64,000 nt of DNA from assembly GCA_017557635.1 (NCBI GenBank), contig JAFYYH010000016.1, forward strand, positions 1 through 64,000. The letters run 5' to 3'. Origin of the DNA: Bacteroidaceae bacterium. GTDB lineage: Bacteria; Bacteroidota; Bacteroidia; Bacteroidales; Bacteroidaceae. The position numbers and the translations under genes are program-made. Below, piece after piece: positions 25,599 to 34,900 of this stretch (position 1 is its first letter; every line of letters starts with the position of its first letter). The notes beneath the pieces were generated by a model. That model was given only the letters and a program-made list of their open reading frames with translations, had not been told where the DNA came from and searched no databases.

Positions 25599-26594
25599 TC
25601 AACGGATTCCGGCCTTGTCGAGGGCGCGCTGATAGCGTGCTGCGTAGGCGTTGTGCTGCGACAGGGTGGTGGAGAAATAGTGTGATCCGCTGAAGTCCTC
25701 CTTGGCCGAGAAGTAGAGGTAGTTGTGCTTGGTGTAGTTCAGCACGGCGTTGATGGACTGGGTGCTGACAAAGCGGATGGGGCCGGGAGGAAGTCCGGGA
25801 TTCTTATATGTGTTATAAGGTGAGTCATACTCAAGGTGTTTCTTGAGGACACGCTTGGGACGCTCGCCGCCCATTGCGAAGATTACGGTGGGGCAGGCCT
25901 GCAGGGGGAGTTTGCGCTTGAGGCGGTTCATATAGACGCCTGCTATGATGGGAAACTCATCAAGTTTGGCGGTCTCCTCCTCGATGATGGAGGCCAGTAT
26001 GATGACTTCATCCTCGGTTAGTCCTATGGATTTGGCTTTGGCTTTGCGCTCATCGGTCCAGAAACGGTTGCGTTCCTTTACCAGACGCGACAGGATGGCG
26101 CTGGCCGATGAGTTCCAATAGACCTCATATGTGTTGGGGATGATCATGCAGAAGACGTTGGTGGGGGTGTAGCCCATGGAATCCAGGAACGCGGGGCTGG
26201 TCAGGCGGCCGGCTATGGCTGCCGAGTCAACCATCAACTGGTTTGCTATGGCGCGGGACATCTGGCCGATGGTGCGGGTGCTGTTGATGGTCAGGCGCAC
26301 GGGGGTCTGGTTGCCGCTCAGGAGCATGTTTGAAACCTCCTTGGGGGTGGCTCCGCTCTTTACGGTGTAGCATCCTGTGTGGATGTGCTCATCGTAGTCG
26401 CGGTGTTCCAGCAGGAAGTTCAGGGGTTTGATGTTGGCGGCGGGATCGGCCTCCAGGATGGACTGGATGACGCTTTCGCGTGTATCGGACGGATAGATGT
26501 ATATCCTGTAGTCGGGACATTCCGATACAGGTTTATTGAACGAACATGCGGTAAAGAACAGCAGTGTTACAATTATCAATAATCCCTTTTTCAT
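25599..26594 (-). CDS. mltG: endolytic transglycosylase MltG (YceG-like)
   Basis: A 331-residue YceG-family lytic transglycosylase that cuts nascent peptidoglycan glycan strands. The catalytic segment VIILASIIEEETAK (about residues 205-218) carries the key Glu, and the late conserved block PYNTYKNPGLPPGPI is present. A LysM-like N-domain precedes (about 60-110). The N-terminus (KKGLLIIVTLLFFTACSFN) could be a membrane anchor or, because of FTAC (Cys17), a lipoprotein signal; MltG is normally a single-pass inner-membrane protein. The ATG at 26594 is chosen because the promoter box at 26608-26601 overlaps any earlier start. Confidence 0.93.
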   Translation of the reverse strand: MKKGLLIIVTLLFFTACSFNKPVSECPDYRIYIYPSDTRESVIQSILEADPAANIKPLNFLLEHRDYDEHIHTGCYTVKSGATPKEVSNMLLSGNQTPVRLTINSTRTIGQMSRAIANQLMVDSAAIAGRLTSPAFLDSMGYTPTNVFCMIIPNTYEVYWNSSASAILSRLVKERNRFWTDERKAKAKSIGLTEDEVIILASIIEEETAKLDEFPIIAGVYMNRLKRKLPLQACPTVIFAMGGERPKRVLKKHLEYDSPYNTYKNPGLPPGPIRFVSTQSINAVLNYTKHNYLYFSAKEDFSGSHYFSTTLSQHNAYAARYQRALDKAGIR

Positions 26595-26600
26595 ACTTTG

Positions 26601-26620
26601 CAAAGATAACACTATCTTTG
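26601..26620. promoter_or_regulatory. back-to-back divergent -7 boxes (mltG / GH51)
   Basis: CAAAGATA-ACAC-TATCTTTG is a perfect 8+8 palindrome. The left half is the mltG -7 box on the minus strand, the right half the GH51 -7 box on the plus strand. With only 4 bases between them, the polymerase footprints must overlap. Confidence 0.6.
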
Positions 26621-26642
26621 TACAAACTACATCAATTATACA

Positions 26643-28208
26643 ATGAGAAAAATCTTTTTCCTGCTCACACTGACGGCAGCTCTGTCAGTTAGCGCAAAGA
26701 ATGAAGTTACGGTCAATGTCCACGCCGACAAACCGGGTGCTACAATCAACAAGAACATCTACGGACAGTTCTCAGAGCATCTGGGTACCTGCATCTACGG
26801 CGGTCTGTGGGTTGGTCCGGAGTCATCAATTCCCAACACCGACGGTTACCGTAATGACGTGCTAGCTGCACTTAAGGAGCTTGAGGTTCCCGTAATGCGC
26901 TGGCCGGGCGGCTGCTATGCCGATGAGTATCACTGGATGGATGGTATCGGACCCAAGGAGAACCGTCCCGTTATGGTTAACAACAACTGGGGTGGCATTG
27001 TCGAGGACAACAGCTTTGGTACACATGAGTTCCTGAACCTGTGTGAGCTGATTGGCTGCGAGCCTTACATCTCACTGAACGTAGGTAGCGGCTCTGTAGA
27101 GGAGGCTGCCAAGTGGATCGAGTATATGAACGCCGCTGACGGTCCGATGGCCAAGCTGCGCAAGCAGAACGGCCGTGAGGAGCCCTGGCACGTTAAGTAC
27201 ATAGGTATCGGTAATGAGGCATGGGGCTGCGGCGGTAACATGCTGCCTGAGTACTACTCAGACATTTTCCGTCGTTATCAGACCTACTGCCGCGACTACA
27301 ACGGCACTCAGCTGTTCAAGATTGCCAGCGGTGCTACCGATTACGACTATGAGTGGACCGATGTCCTGATGAAGAAGATAGGCTCTATGATGAACGCCGT
27401 TTCTCTGCACTACTATACCGTATCTGGTTGGGTAGGTGCCAAGAAGCCCGCTCTGGATTTCAGCGATGAGGATTTCTACTGGTGCCTTGGCAAGTGCCTG
27501 GGTATTGAGCCGGTTATCCAGAAGCATCTGGCCATCATGAGCAAGTATGATCCCGAGCACAAGACTCCGCTGCTGGTTGACGAGTGGGGTACATGGTGGG
27601 AGCCGGAGCCCGGCACTCAGCTCTATCAGCAGAGCACCATGCGTGACGCTCTTGTTGCTTCACTGTCACTTGACGTGTTCCACAAGTACTGCGACCGCAT
27701 CCAGATGACAAACATCGCTCAGGTTGCAAACGTGCTCCAGTCTATGATCCTGACCAAGGATGACAAGATGGTGCTCACTCCGACCTACTGGATATTTGAT
27801 ATGTACAAGCCTCATATGGACGCTACCTACATTCCCACTGACCTGGAGGGTGTTGAGGTTAAGCTGACTCCCAACGAGCGTTATGCTGCCAATCCTGATG
27901 AGACCGCTACACGTCCTCTGCCGCTGTTCAGTTCAACTGCATCGACCAAGAACGGCAAGCTGCATATCTCAATGTCAAACGTTAAGCTGAACGAGGCTCA
28001 GAGCGTTACCGTAAAACTGGATGGCATCAAGGCCAAGAAGGTTTCCGGTAAGATCCTGACCAGCGACAAGGCCAGCAACTACAACTCTTTCGAGAATCCC
28101 GACAAGATCAAGCTGGCTGACTTTGACGGCGCACGCATCGACAAGAAGACGGGTGACCTGATCCTTGAGATTCCTGCTGCAAGTATCGTAACACTGGAAG
28201 TCGAATAA
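26643..28208 (+). CDS. GH51 alpha-L-arabinofuranosidase
   Basis: A 521-residue exported enzyme that removes arabinofuranosyl side chains from arabinoxylan or arabinan. Signal peptide about 1-18 (ending SVSAK). The GH51 barrel shows MRWPGGCYADEYHW (about 85-98), acid/base Glu192 in GIGNEAWG and nucleophile Glu314 in LLVDEWGTWWE. The C-terminal 120 residues form the usual beta-sandwich. Length is normal for GH51. A TATCTTTG promoter lies 22 bases upstream and a good terminator follows. Functionally it pairs with the GH10 xylanase. Confidence 0.93.
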   Translation: MRKIFFLLTLTAALSVSAKNEVTVNVHADKPGATINKNIYGQFSEHLGTCIYGGLWVGPESSIPNTDGYRNDVLAALKELEVPVMRWPGGCYADEYHWMDGIGPKENRPVMVNNNWGGIVEDNSFGTHEFLNLCELIGCEPYISLNVGSGSVEEAAKWIEYMNAADGPMAKLRKQNGREEPWHVKYIGIGNEAWGCGGNMLPEYYSDIFRRYQTYCRDYNGTQLFKIASGATDYDYEWTDVLMKKIGSMMNAVSLHYYTVSGWVGAKKPALDFSDEDFYWCLGKCLGIEPVIQKHLAIMSKYDPEHKTPLLVDEWGTWWEPEPGTQLYQQSTMRDALVASLSLDVFHKYCDRIQMTNIAQVANVLQSMILTKDDKMVLTPTYWIFDMYKPHMDATYIPTDLEGVEVKLTPNERYAANPDETATRPLPLFSSTASTKNGKLHISMSNVKLNEAQSVTVKLDGIKAKKVSGKILTSDKASNYNSFENPDKIKLADFDGARIDKKTGDLILEIPAASIVTLEVE

Positions 28209-28225
28209 GATAAAAACACAAAAAG

Positions 28226-28256
28226 AAAAAGGTCGCTCTTTCGGGCGGCCTTTTTT
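28226..28256 (+). terminator. terminator of the GH51 gene
   Basis: AAAAAGGTCGCTC and GGGCGGCCTTTTTT pair (with two G-T wobbles) around TTTC and end in a T run, 18 bases after the stop. Confidence 0.85.
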
Positions 28257-28265
28257 GATTTTTGC

Positions 28266-28273
28266 TACATTTG
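28266..28273 (+). promoter_or_regulatory. -7 box of tRNA-Gly
   Basis: TACATTTG, exact TAnnTTTG, ends 11 bases before the tRNA 5' end. The start of transcription would be only a few bases before the mature tRNA. Confidence 0.6.
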
Positions 28274-28284
28274 CAGACGCAATC

Positions 28285-28357
28285 GCGATAGTAGCTCAGT
28301 TGGTAGAGCGTTGGCTTCCCAAGCCGAAGGTCGCGGGATCGTGCCCCGTCTATCGCT
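28285..28357 (+). tRNA. tRNA-Gly (anticodon CCC) with unusual T-loop
   Basis: A 73-nt cloverleaf: acceptor GCGATAG/CTATCGC, D-arm GCTC...GAGC with GG, anticodon stem TTGGC/GCCGA around loop TTCCCAA (anticodon CCC), T-stem GCGGG/CCCGT. The T-loop reads ATCGTGC and not TTCGANN, so positions 54 and 58 are A and T instead of T and A. The discriminator is T and no CCA is encoded. The last base coincides with the last base of the convergent DUF4301 stop codon. Confidence 0.88.
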
Positions 28358-29886
28358 CACGCAGGTTGATGCTGAGGTCTCAGCAGATCATTCACAGTTT
28401 TTACGGGATTGAAGGTGGTGAGGGGAACCTCTACGAAGATGGTGTTCCAGTCACTCATGGCTCCGTTCCAGAGGCCGGGAAGTTCAAGTGCCTTGAGCTC
28501 GCGGCCGTTCTTGGACTTGGCCGATATGAATCCGGTGGATTTGTCAACGTAGTCAGGCAGGTTGAAGGCTCCGCCCTTGTAGTTACGTACGGCGCAGACC
28601 AGGTCAACGGGGTTGAAGTGGGTGCCCTTGGTGAACATCTCCTTCTTGCGCTCGTCACTGAGGTCTATCTGTGAACTTTCAAGTATCTGGGGTGATACGG
28701 TGCCGTCGGCGTTGTATGCCAGGAACGGACCGCCGCCGGGCTCACCGACGTTCTTGACCATACCGCACACACGGATGGGGCGGTTGAGCTTGCCATGAAG
28801 CCATGCAGCCAGCTCCTTGTCACTCTTTGAGGCCAGATCCTTGCATCGGCAGCAGAGGGTCTTCTGGACGAAAGCGGTGATTTTCTTGAGCTGGGCATCG
28901 GTATACTTTCCGGTGTCAAGCAGACGCAGGTACTCGAATACCTTTTCCTGTATGCTTACCAGGATGCCTGCCAGCAGTTTCTTATAGGTGATGGTATCGG
29001 TCTTGAAATGATCGGGTACCACGTTGTCGATATTCTTGATGAAGACGATGTCGGTGTCCAGGTCATTGAGGTTCTCAATGAGGGCGCCGTGACCTCCGGG
29101 ACGGAACAGGATGGAGCCGTCGTCGTTGCGGAAGGGGGTGCCGTCGGCAGCTGCAGCGACGGTGTCGGTGCTGGGCTTCTGCTCGGAGAAGGTGATGTTG
29201 TAGGTGGCTCCGTAGCGCTTGGAGAGACTCTTGGAGCAGCTCTCTGAGAGTGCCTTGAAGAGTTCTTTGTGCTCGGGCGATACGGTGAAGTGGATGTGTA
29301 CGGAGCCATCGGACCCGGTGGCGTACATGGCGCCTTCGGCCATATGCTCCTCGAGCGGTGTGCGGGCGCTGCTTCCGTACTTGTGGAACTTGAGCAGTCC
29401 CTTGGGCAGTGCGCCGTAGTTGAGTCCTTTGGCTTCCAGAAGGTTGGATACGACGGCTTTGTATCGGCCATCGGCCATAAGGTCCTTTATGGATTTGCCC
29501 TCGTTCTTAAGGCATGCATCGTCAAGTTCCTTGTTGAAAGCGAACTTGTTTATGTTGTCAAAAAAGGTCTTCTCAAACGGGGTGGTGGGGACGTCATAGG
29601 ATGCGTCCAGGAAACTGAAAAGATCCTTGAACATGCGGCTGGCGGCACCTGAAGCGGGTACGAACTTGGTGATAATGTGCTTGCTGCCTGTGCAGTAGGC
29701 GTCCCAGGTCTTTATGTACTTGTCAGACTGACTCTCATCAAGGTCCATTATGCCGTTGCCTATGGATGCGGCGGCGTCCAACTCAAGGAACGGGAAACCG
29801 TTTTTTATCAGTTCCAACTGTGCCTGTACTTTTTCAGCGGTAGTTCCTTTCTTTTTAAACTGTTGCAGATCTTTCTCGTCAAACAT
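28357..29886 (-). CDS. DUF4301 family protein
   Basis: A 509-residue cytoplasmic protein matching the Bacteroidota DUF4301 family as I know it: the N-terminal VPASGAASRMFKDLFSF (about 76-92), the middle FRPGGHGALIENLNDLDTDI (about 262-281), and the C-terminal KNVGEPGGGPFLAYNADG (about 385-402). The glycine-rich SGAASRMF and PGGHGAL stretches resemble nucleotidyltransferase-type loops, so a nucleotide-sugar or phosphate-binding function is possible but unproven. It has an ideal promoter of its own. The stop codon shares one base with the tRNA-Gly 3' end on the other strand, so no room exists for a terminator between them. Confidence 0.88.
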   Translation of the reverse strand: MFDEKDLQQFKKKGTTAEKVQAQLELIKNGFPFLELDAAASIGNGIMDLDESQSDKYIKTWDAYCTGSKHIITKFVPASGAASRMFKDLFSFLDASYDVPTTPFEKTFFDNINKFAFNKELDDACLKNEGKSIKDLMADGRYKAVVSNLLEAKGLNYGALPKGLLKFHKYGSSARTPLEEHMAEGAMYATGSDGSVHIHFTVSPEHKELFKALSESCSKSLSKRYGATYNITFSEQKPSTDTVAAAADGTPFRNDDGSILFRPGGHGALIENLNDLDTDIVFIKNIDNVVPDHFKTDTITYKKLLAGILVSIQEKVFEYLRLLDTGKYTDAQLKKITAFVQKTLCCRCKDLASKSDKELAAWLHGKLNRPIRVCGMVKNVGEPGGGPFLAYNADGTVSPQILESSQIDLSDERKKEMFTKGTHFNPVDLVCAVRNYKGGAFNLPDYVDKSTGFISAKSKNGRELKALELPGLWNGAMSDWNTIFVEVPLTTFNPVKTVNDLLRPQHQPA

Positions 29887-29926
29887 ATACGCAATACAAT
29901 AGTTTGTAAGTCCTTTTTTGCGAATT

Positions 29927-29957
29927 CAAATGTAGTGCTGTTTTTGGATTCTACAAA
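29927..29957 (-). promoter_or_regulatory. promoter of the DUF4301 gene
   Basis: On the minus strand TTTG (29957-29954), 19 bases, TACATTTG (29934-29927): an exact match to the Bacteroidota consensus. The start is expected about 35 bases before the ATG. Confidence 0.75.
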
Positions 29958-30028
29958 GAAAAGTGACTTATAATGTCGAATGAATTTTTTTTCATAATTT
30001 AGCACCCAAATCAACCTATTTAAACTAT

Positions 30029-30469
30029 ATGAAGAAACTAAAGTATTTGCCCCTGTTTTTGTTTGCTGCGCTGGCTTTGCCCGCATGGGGCGAGAATGCA
30101 AACGAGGATGAAAAGTATCCTGAAATCACTTTCGAGAAGACAACTGTTGACTTCGGCCTGTTCGACAAGGAGCACGGTGACAAGGTATGCTGGTTCGTGT
30201 TTACCAATACCGGTAACAAGGAACTGCTGATCCTGTCAGCCAATTCAACATGCGGCTGCACTGTTCCCGAGTTCCCCAAGAACGCCATTCAGCCGGGTCA
30301 GAAGGATTCCATAAAGGTTTCATACGCCGGTTCTACCCGCAGGGTGGGCAAGATGAAGAAGACCATTGCACTTACAACTAACTGCAAGGTCAACTCATGC
30401 TACCTTTACATCCAGGGTGAGATGGTGGAGGAACTGGTTGCTGACAGGATCAAGCCTGAAGAGAAGTAA
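30029..30469 (+). CDS. DUF1573 exported protein
   Basis: A 146-residue protein with signal peptide (about 1-21) and one DUF1573 domain, an Ig-like/ASH-type fold. The marks are FEKTTVDFGLFDKEHGDKV (about 34-52), FVFTNTGNKELLIL and the STCGCTVPEFP motif (about 78-88). These proteins are periplasmic or surface-exposed with an undefined role. The last 20 bases overlap the convergent trmO coding end. A TAATTTAG box at about 29995 may be its promoter. Confidence 0.9.
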   Translation: MKKLKYLPLFLFAALALPAWGENANEDEKYPEITFEKTTVDFGLFDKEHGDKVCWFVFTNTGNKELLILSANSTCGCTVPEFPKNAIQPGQKDSIKVSYAGSTRRVGKMKKTIALTTNCKVNSCYLYIQGEMVEELVADRIKPEEK

Positions 30470-31121
30470 CCACAAGCGTATCGGGATCCGGTACGGTGAA
30501 CTTTACTGAATAGCCGTCAAAATCAAATCCGTATTCACGGTCAGGGTCATCCTGGTAACGGGGACGCGGATCTTCGGCAAGAATACCCCGGAGCGCACTG
30601 AGCGTTCCGGGTTTTATTTTGGCCTGGAGATGCTCAGGGATGATGACGTTGAGCTTGTGCATGCTGACGTTTCCGGTGAATCCGGCGGTGGCGTCGGGTA
30701 CGCAGTCGGTATAGGGTATGTAGGGCTTGATGTCGTAGATGGGGGTGCCGTCCATGAGATCGGCTCCGCTTACATGCAGTACGGGACCGTCGGGGGTGCT
30801 CAGCTCGATGGATTCAAGTTTTACGCATGAAAGGCCGATGGGGTTGGGACGGAAGGGCGAGCGGGTGGCGAAGACCCCAAGGCGGGTGTTGCCTCCCAGA
30901 CGCGGCGGACGGACGGTGGGTGACCACTCCTCACGTACGGCCTCCGAGAACTCCCAGATGAGCCAGATATGGCTGAATCCCTCAAGACCTCTCAATGCAT
31001 CGGGGTTGCGGTACTCGGGGTTGAAGACGACGGTTCCCTTGAGCTCAGGTACGAGCCCGCTCTGGCGTGGGATTCCGAACTTGCTGGCGAATCCGGTCCG
31101 TATAGTTGCTATAGGTTGCAT
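30450..31121 (-). CDS. trmO: tRNA (t6A37)-N6-methyltransferase TrmO-like (TsaA)
   Basis: A 223-residue protein of the TsaA/YaeB family, which uses S-adenosylmethionine to methylate N6-threonylcarbamoyladenosine at position 37 of tRNA. Conserved blocks are FNPEYRNPDALRGLEGFSHIW (beginning about residue 33), FATRSPFRPNPIGLS (about 82-96) and the domain-closing DGTPIYDIKPYIPY (about 122-135). The ATG at 31121 fits a TACCTTCG box ending at 31139 on the minus strand; an ATG at 31130 is possible, while longer frames cross into the next promoter. It converges on the DUF1573 gene with a 20-base overlap. Confidence 0.92.
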   Translation of the reverse strand: MQPIATIRTGFASKFGIPRQSGLVPELKGTVVFNPEYRNPDALRGLEGFSHIWLIWEFSEAVREEWSPTVRPPRLGGNTRLGVFATRSPFRPNPIGLSCVKLESIELSTPDGPVLHVSGADLMDGTPIYDIKPYIPYTDCVPDATAGFTGNVSMHKLNVIIPEHLQAKIKPGTLSALRGILAEDPRPRYQDDPDREYGFDFDGYSVKFTVPDPDTLVVTSLQA

Positions 31122-31159
31122 TTTCTGCATTGTAGAGGCGAAGGTACGGAAAAAAAGAA

Positions 31160-31167
31160 TACATTTG
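31160..31167 (+). promoter_or_regulatory. -7 box of the sensor-kinase operon
   Basis: TACATTTG, an exact match. It lies so close to the first gene that the ATG at 31174 would be at the transcription start, hence the choice of 31180. The mRNA would be almost leaderless. Confidence 0.55.
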
Positions 31168-31179
31168 TAAGTTATGGTC

Positions 31180-31905
31180 ATGCCAAAGCGGTTACATAGA
31201 CTGTCGGTGCTCTGTGCGGTGATGCTGATTGCCGCCGTGTCGGGCATATCGGCCCAGGTTCTTCCGGTGATGAACACTTTCAGCGGAAGGACGTTTGAGG
31301 GTACGTTAGACGTGTCGTGGCCGGTGCTGTTTGACGGCTGTACGTTCAAGACAGACGGGACGGTGATAAAACATTCTTACGGTGCGGTGTTCCGTAACTG
31401 CAAGTTCGAATGTGCCGGCGGGCAGTTGTGCATTGCGGAGAGCGGTGACGGCATTATCCTGGCAGACTGTGAGGTGAACGGCTGCGACGCCCTGAGCATA
31501 TGCGGGGAGTACAGCCCGGCATCCAGGAACTACATAACCGGCGTTACCGTGAACGGTGAGGAGTGTACGGTGCTGGATGAGCAGGAGACTATTATTGACA
31601 TTGACGGTCTGGAGATGGCCGAGAGCGCTCTGGGTGAGTCTGACGGGCCGTTGTTCATGATAATGAGTGCCGATAAGAACGTACTCGGGAAGGGTGAGAT
31701 TGCATACTTGCATCTGCGCGGCCTGGAGGAGGGTATGTTCGTGGGCTGGCAGTCATCGGATGCGGGACTGAAACTGACGGTTGACGCTGACGGGCTGGGC
31801 TGCAGGGTTTATGCGGCAGAGGTTAAGGACTTGAAGCATGCGGTGGTATCGGCCTATACTGAATACGGGCTGGAGGCCGCTGTAGTGATTACGATAGGTG
31901 AATAG
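31180..31905 (+). CDS. exported beta-rich protein of unknown function
   Basis: A 241-residue protein with a signal peptide (about 1-25, ending GISAQ). Short repeating phrases such as FDGCTFKTDGTV, VFRNCKFECAGG and LADCEVNGCDALSICG have the spacing of right-handed parallel beta-helix rungs (about 45-120). The C-terminal 100 residues resemble an Ig-like domain. I do not recognise a named family. It overlaps the GTG start of the sensor kinase by 8 bases, so it is co-translated with it and may be a periplasmic partner or ligand binder for the sensor; that link is inferred from the overlap alone. Confidence 0.72.
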   Translation: MPKRLHRLSVLCAVMLIAAVSGISAQVLPVMNTFSGRTFEGTLDVSWPVLFDGCTFKTDGTVIKHSYGAVFRNCKFECAGGQLCIAESGDGIILADCEVNGCDALSICGEYSPASRNYITGVTVNGEECTVLDEQETIIDIDGLEMAESALGESDGPLFMIMSADKNVLGKGEIAYLHLRGLEEGMFVGWQSSDAGLKLTVDADGLGCRVYAAEVKDLKHAVVSAYTEYGLEAAVVITIGE

Positions 31906-34900
31906 ACTTAGGTTTTGGCTGTTGAGTGCGTTGCTCTGTCTGGCTTTCTGCGGACGGGCGGGGGCACAGGGTTCGGGTCTGACGGCGTTTGACCTGAATG
32001 AGAAGGCCATATCGTACCTGTGGAACAACCTGGACAGCGCCGAGCAGTATGCCCGTTTTGCACTTGATGTGACGCGCCGTCACAGCGACGAGCACGCCAA
32101 GGCGGTCAACACCCTGGCGCGCATAGCGTTCATGCGCATGGATTATACTCAGGCCTGGGAACTGTACAGTTCCGTGCCTTCAATCACCAGCAATACGCTT
32201 GAGGTGGTGGCATCGCAGATAGGTCTGATGAGGATCTGCCAGCGTACATCGGACAATGTCTCCTTCTATCAGTACCGTAACGAGATTCTGCTTAACCTGC
32301 GTGCCCTTCATGAGGAGCAGGAGGTGCTCAGCAGCGCCCAGCTGGACCGTCTGCTGTCGCTGGAGCGTTCGTTCCGCATGGAGTCGGCTCAGTATTGGTT
32401 CGAACTGGAGCAGTTGGGCCAGGCGGGCCGTGAGATGGCTTATGTGGTACCTGACAACCGCCTGCGTGACGATCATGACCGATACCTGATGTACACTTAC
32501 ATGCATGGTCTGGGCATCGGAATAGAGGAGAGTGATATTGCTTCATACAGGCTGCGCAGTCTGGATAACTGCCTGCGCAGTGCCACACGATACAATAATG
32601 TCAGGATGCAGGCGCTGAGCATAAGCGCCATCTGCTCTCTGCTGCTGGAGTACGGCACTGAGAATGTGCTGTCTGGCGTAAGCAGCGATATGCTTTCCAG
32701 GTTGAATGCATCGGACGTGAATCCGGAACTTCTGCCTACCCAATTGGCACTGAAGGCATTGCAGTTGTCGGCATCTTACGGCGGTCAGTATGAGATCATT
32801 GAGTGCGAGCGTCTGCTGGCTTCCTGTTACATTGAGCGCGGACTCTATCAGGAGGCGTTGGGCGTGCTGGGTACGGCTCTGGATCTGCTGAACGCCAACT
32901 TCCGTCTGAACAGCGCGGGACGTACCGAGCAGGAGCCGCTGGAGCCTTATCGCAGCGACGGCCGTATCGTGGAGGAGGAGTGGATGGATGCAATGCCTCA
33001 CGGCGTGGTGCCTGAGTGCATGGCTTCGCTGCGTGAGCAGATGAGCCTGGCTTACTCCGGACTGAATGACAAGCTGGCATCGGACTACAACCGTACCGTT
33101 TACCTGGAGATTCAGAAGAACATCCGTCTGGACCGCCGTTATGAAGCGCGTACCATTCTGCTCAAGCAGTCCAACCTGCGTCTGAAGGGCATGCTTTATG
33201 CTGTGGCTGCGGCGATTCTGCTGCTGACGGTATTCCTGCTGATTTTCCATAAGCGCATCATTGCCGCAAACAAGAAGTATGTGGAGATGATGCAGAGGAC
33301 GGTGGCTCTGTGCGAGCGTATTCTGAAACCGGCTCCTGAGGGACAGGATACCACTGAATGGCTTAACAGCATTGAAATACCGGACCTTAAGGGTGTTGAC
33401 CTGGCTCCGTACTTGAAGGCCGCTCTGCGTAACGCCGATGAGCTGGTGGGTCAGGCCGATAGGCTCAAACAGGCCGAGAAGCAGCACTATCTGTACCGTC
33501 TGCATGCCGAGACCAACAAGCGCGAGAACCTGGTACGCAAGACCTGCTGTCAGGTGGTGGCCGAGTGTCTGCCGTACATTGACCGTATGCGCTCCGAGAT
33601 CAGGCATCTCTCCGAGATTCCGGCCGGCAGTCCGCAGTACGAGCAGAGCCTGCAGTACGTGCGTGAACTTGCCGAGCGTATAAACCAGTATAATGACCTG
33701 CTGTCACAGTGGATTCGTATCCGTCAGGGTGTGGTTGCCCTGAATGTGGAGAGTTTCCCGGTACAGGGCATATTCGACATAGTAAGCAAGGGCGGCCGCA
33801 GTTTCAGCCAGAAGGGTGTGGAACTGAAGGTGCTTAAGAGCGACGCCATCGTGCGCGCCGACCGCGTGCTGACGCTGTTTATGATTAACACTCTGGCCGA
33901 TAACGCCCGCAAGTTCACCCCGGCAGGCGGTAAGGTAACCGTTCAGGCCGATCAGGGTGATGATTACGTTGAGATATCGGTCACCGATACCGGCGTGGGC
34001 CTGAGTGAGGCCGATGTCAGCCAGATACGTGACTCAAAGGTGTTTGACCCCGAGAAGATAGGTCAGGGTGAGCATCAGGGCAAGGGCAGCGGATTCGGCC
34101 TTATGAACTGCAAGGGCATAATTGAGAAATACCGCAAGTCCGATGACCTGTTCAAGGTCTGCTCGTTCAATGTGGAGAGCATTCCGGGCAAGGGAAGCCG
34201 TTTCTCGTTCCGTCTGCCTAAGGGTATCAAGCGTGCTTTGAGCCTGCTGATCATACTCTGTGCGGGTGTGACGGCACGGGCACAGGAGCAGGACAGCCTG
34301 CTTATTACGGCATATAACTACGCCAACCAGACCTATATCTGCAATACTCAGGGACAGTTCGAGGAGGCACTGCTCTATGCTGATTCGGCGTTTGACGCAC
34401 TCAACCGCGACTATCTGCTGAACGGCGGATCCCAGGATATGCTGCTGTCGGTGATGGATGTGCTTGTTCCGGCCGAGACTTACTGGCTGGAGGACGGTTA
34501 CGCCACTGACTATGAGACGGTGCTGTGGCTGCGTAACGAGATAGCGGTATCGGCCCTGGCTATGCGTGACTGGGATGTTTACCGTTACAATGATGACGCT
34601 TACCTTAAACTCTTCAAACTCTACTACGGTGAGTGGAAGATCGAGGAGGACTGCCGTGAACTGCAGCGTACCAACAGCAACCTGTCGATATCGGTCATCA
34701 TTTTCGTGCTGATATTCATTACGGTGCTGCTTGTGCGTTATGTGGTCCATTCGCGCCACTGGCTCAAGTTCCGCAGTGACCTGCAGCAGGCTATCCGTGT
34801 GGTTGACAGCATTTCCAGGATTACGGCTGTGACTGACCTTGACAACTTCAACGCCGAGGATGTGGTGACGCGTCTGACCGACGGCATATTCGTTGAACTG

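Noticed and set aside
32543..33607. 354-codon open frame on the minus strand
   Set aside because: Antisense to the same kinase; rich in Gln, Leu and His as expected from the complement of its codons, with no family-like motif.
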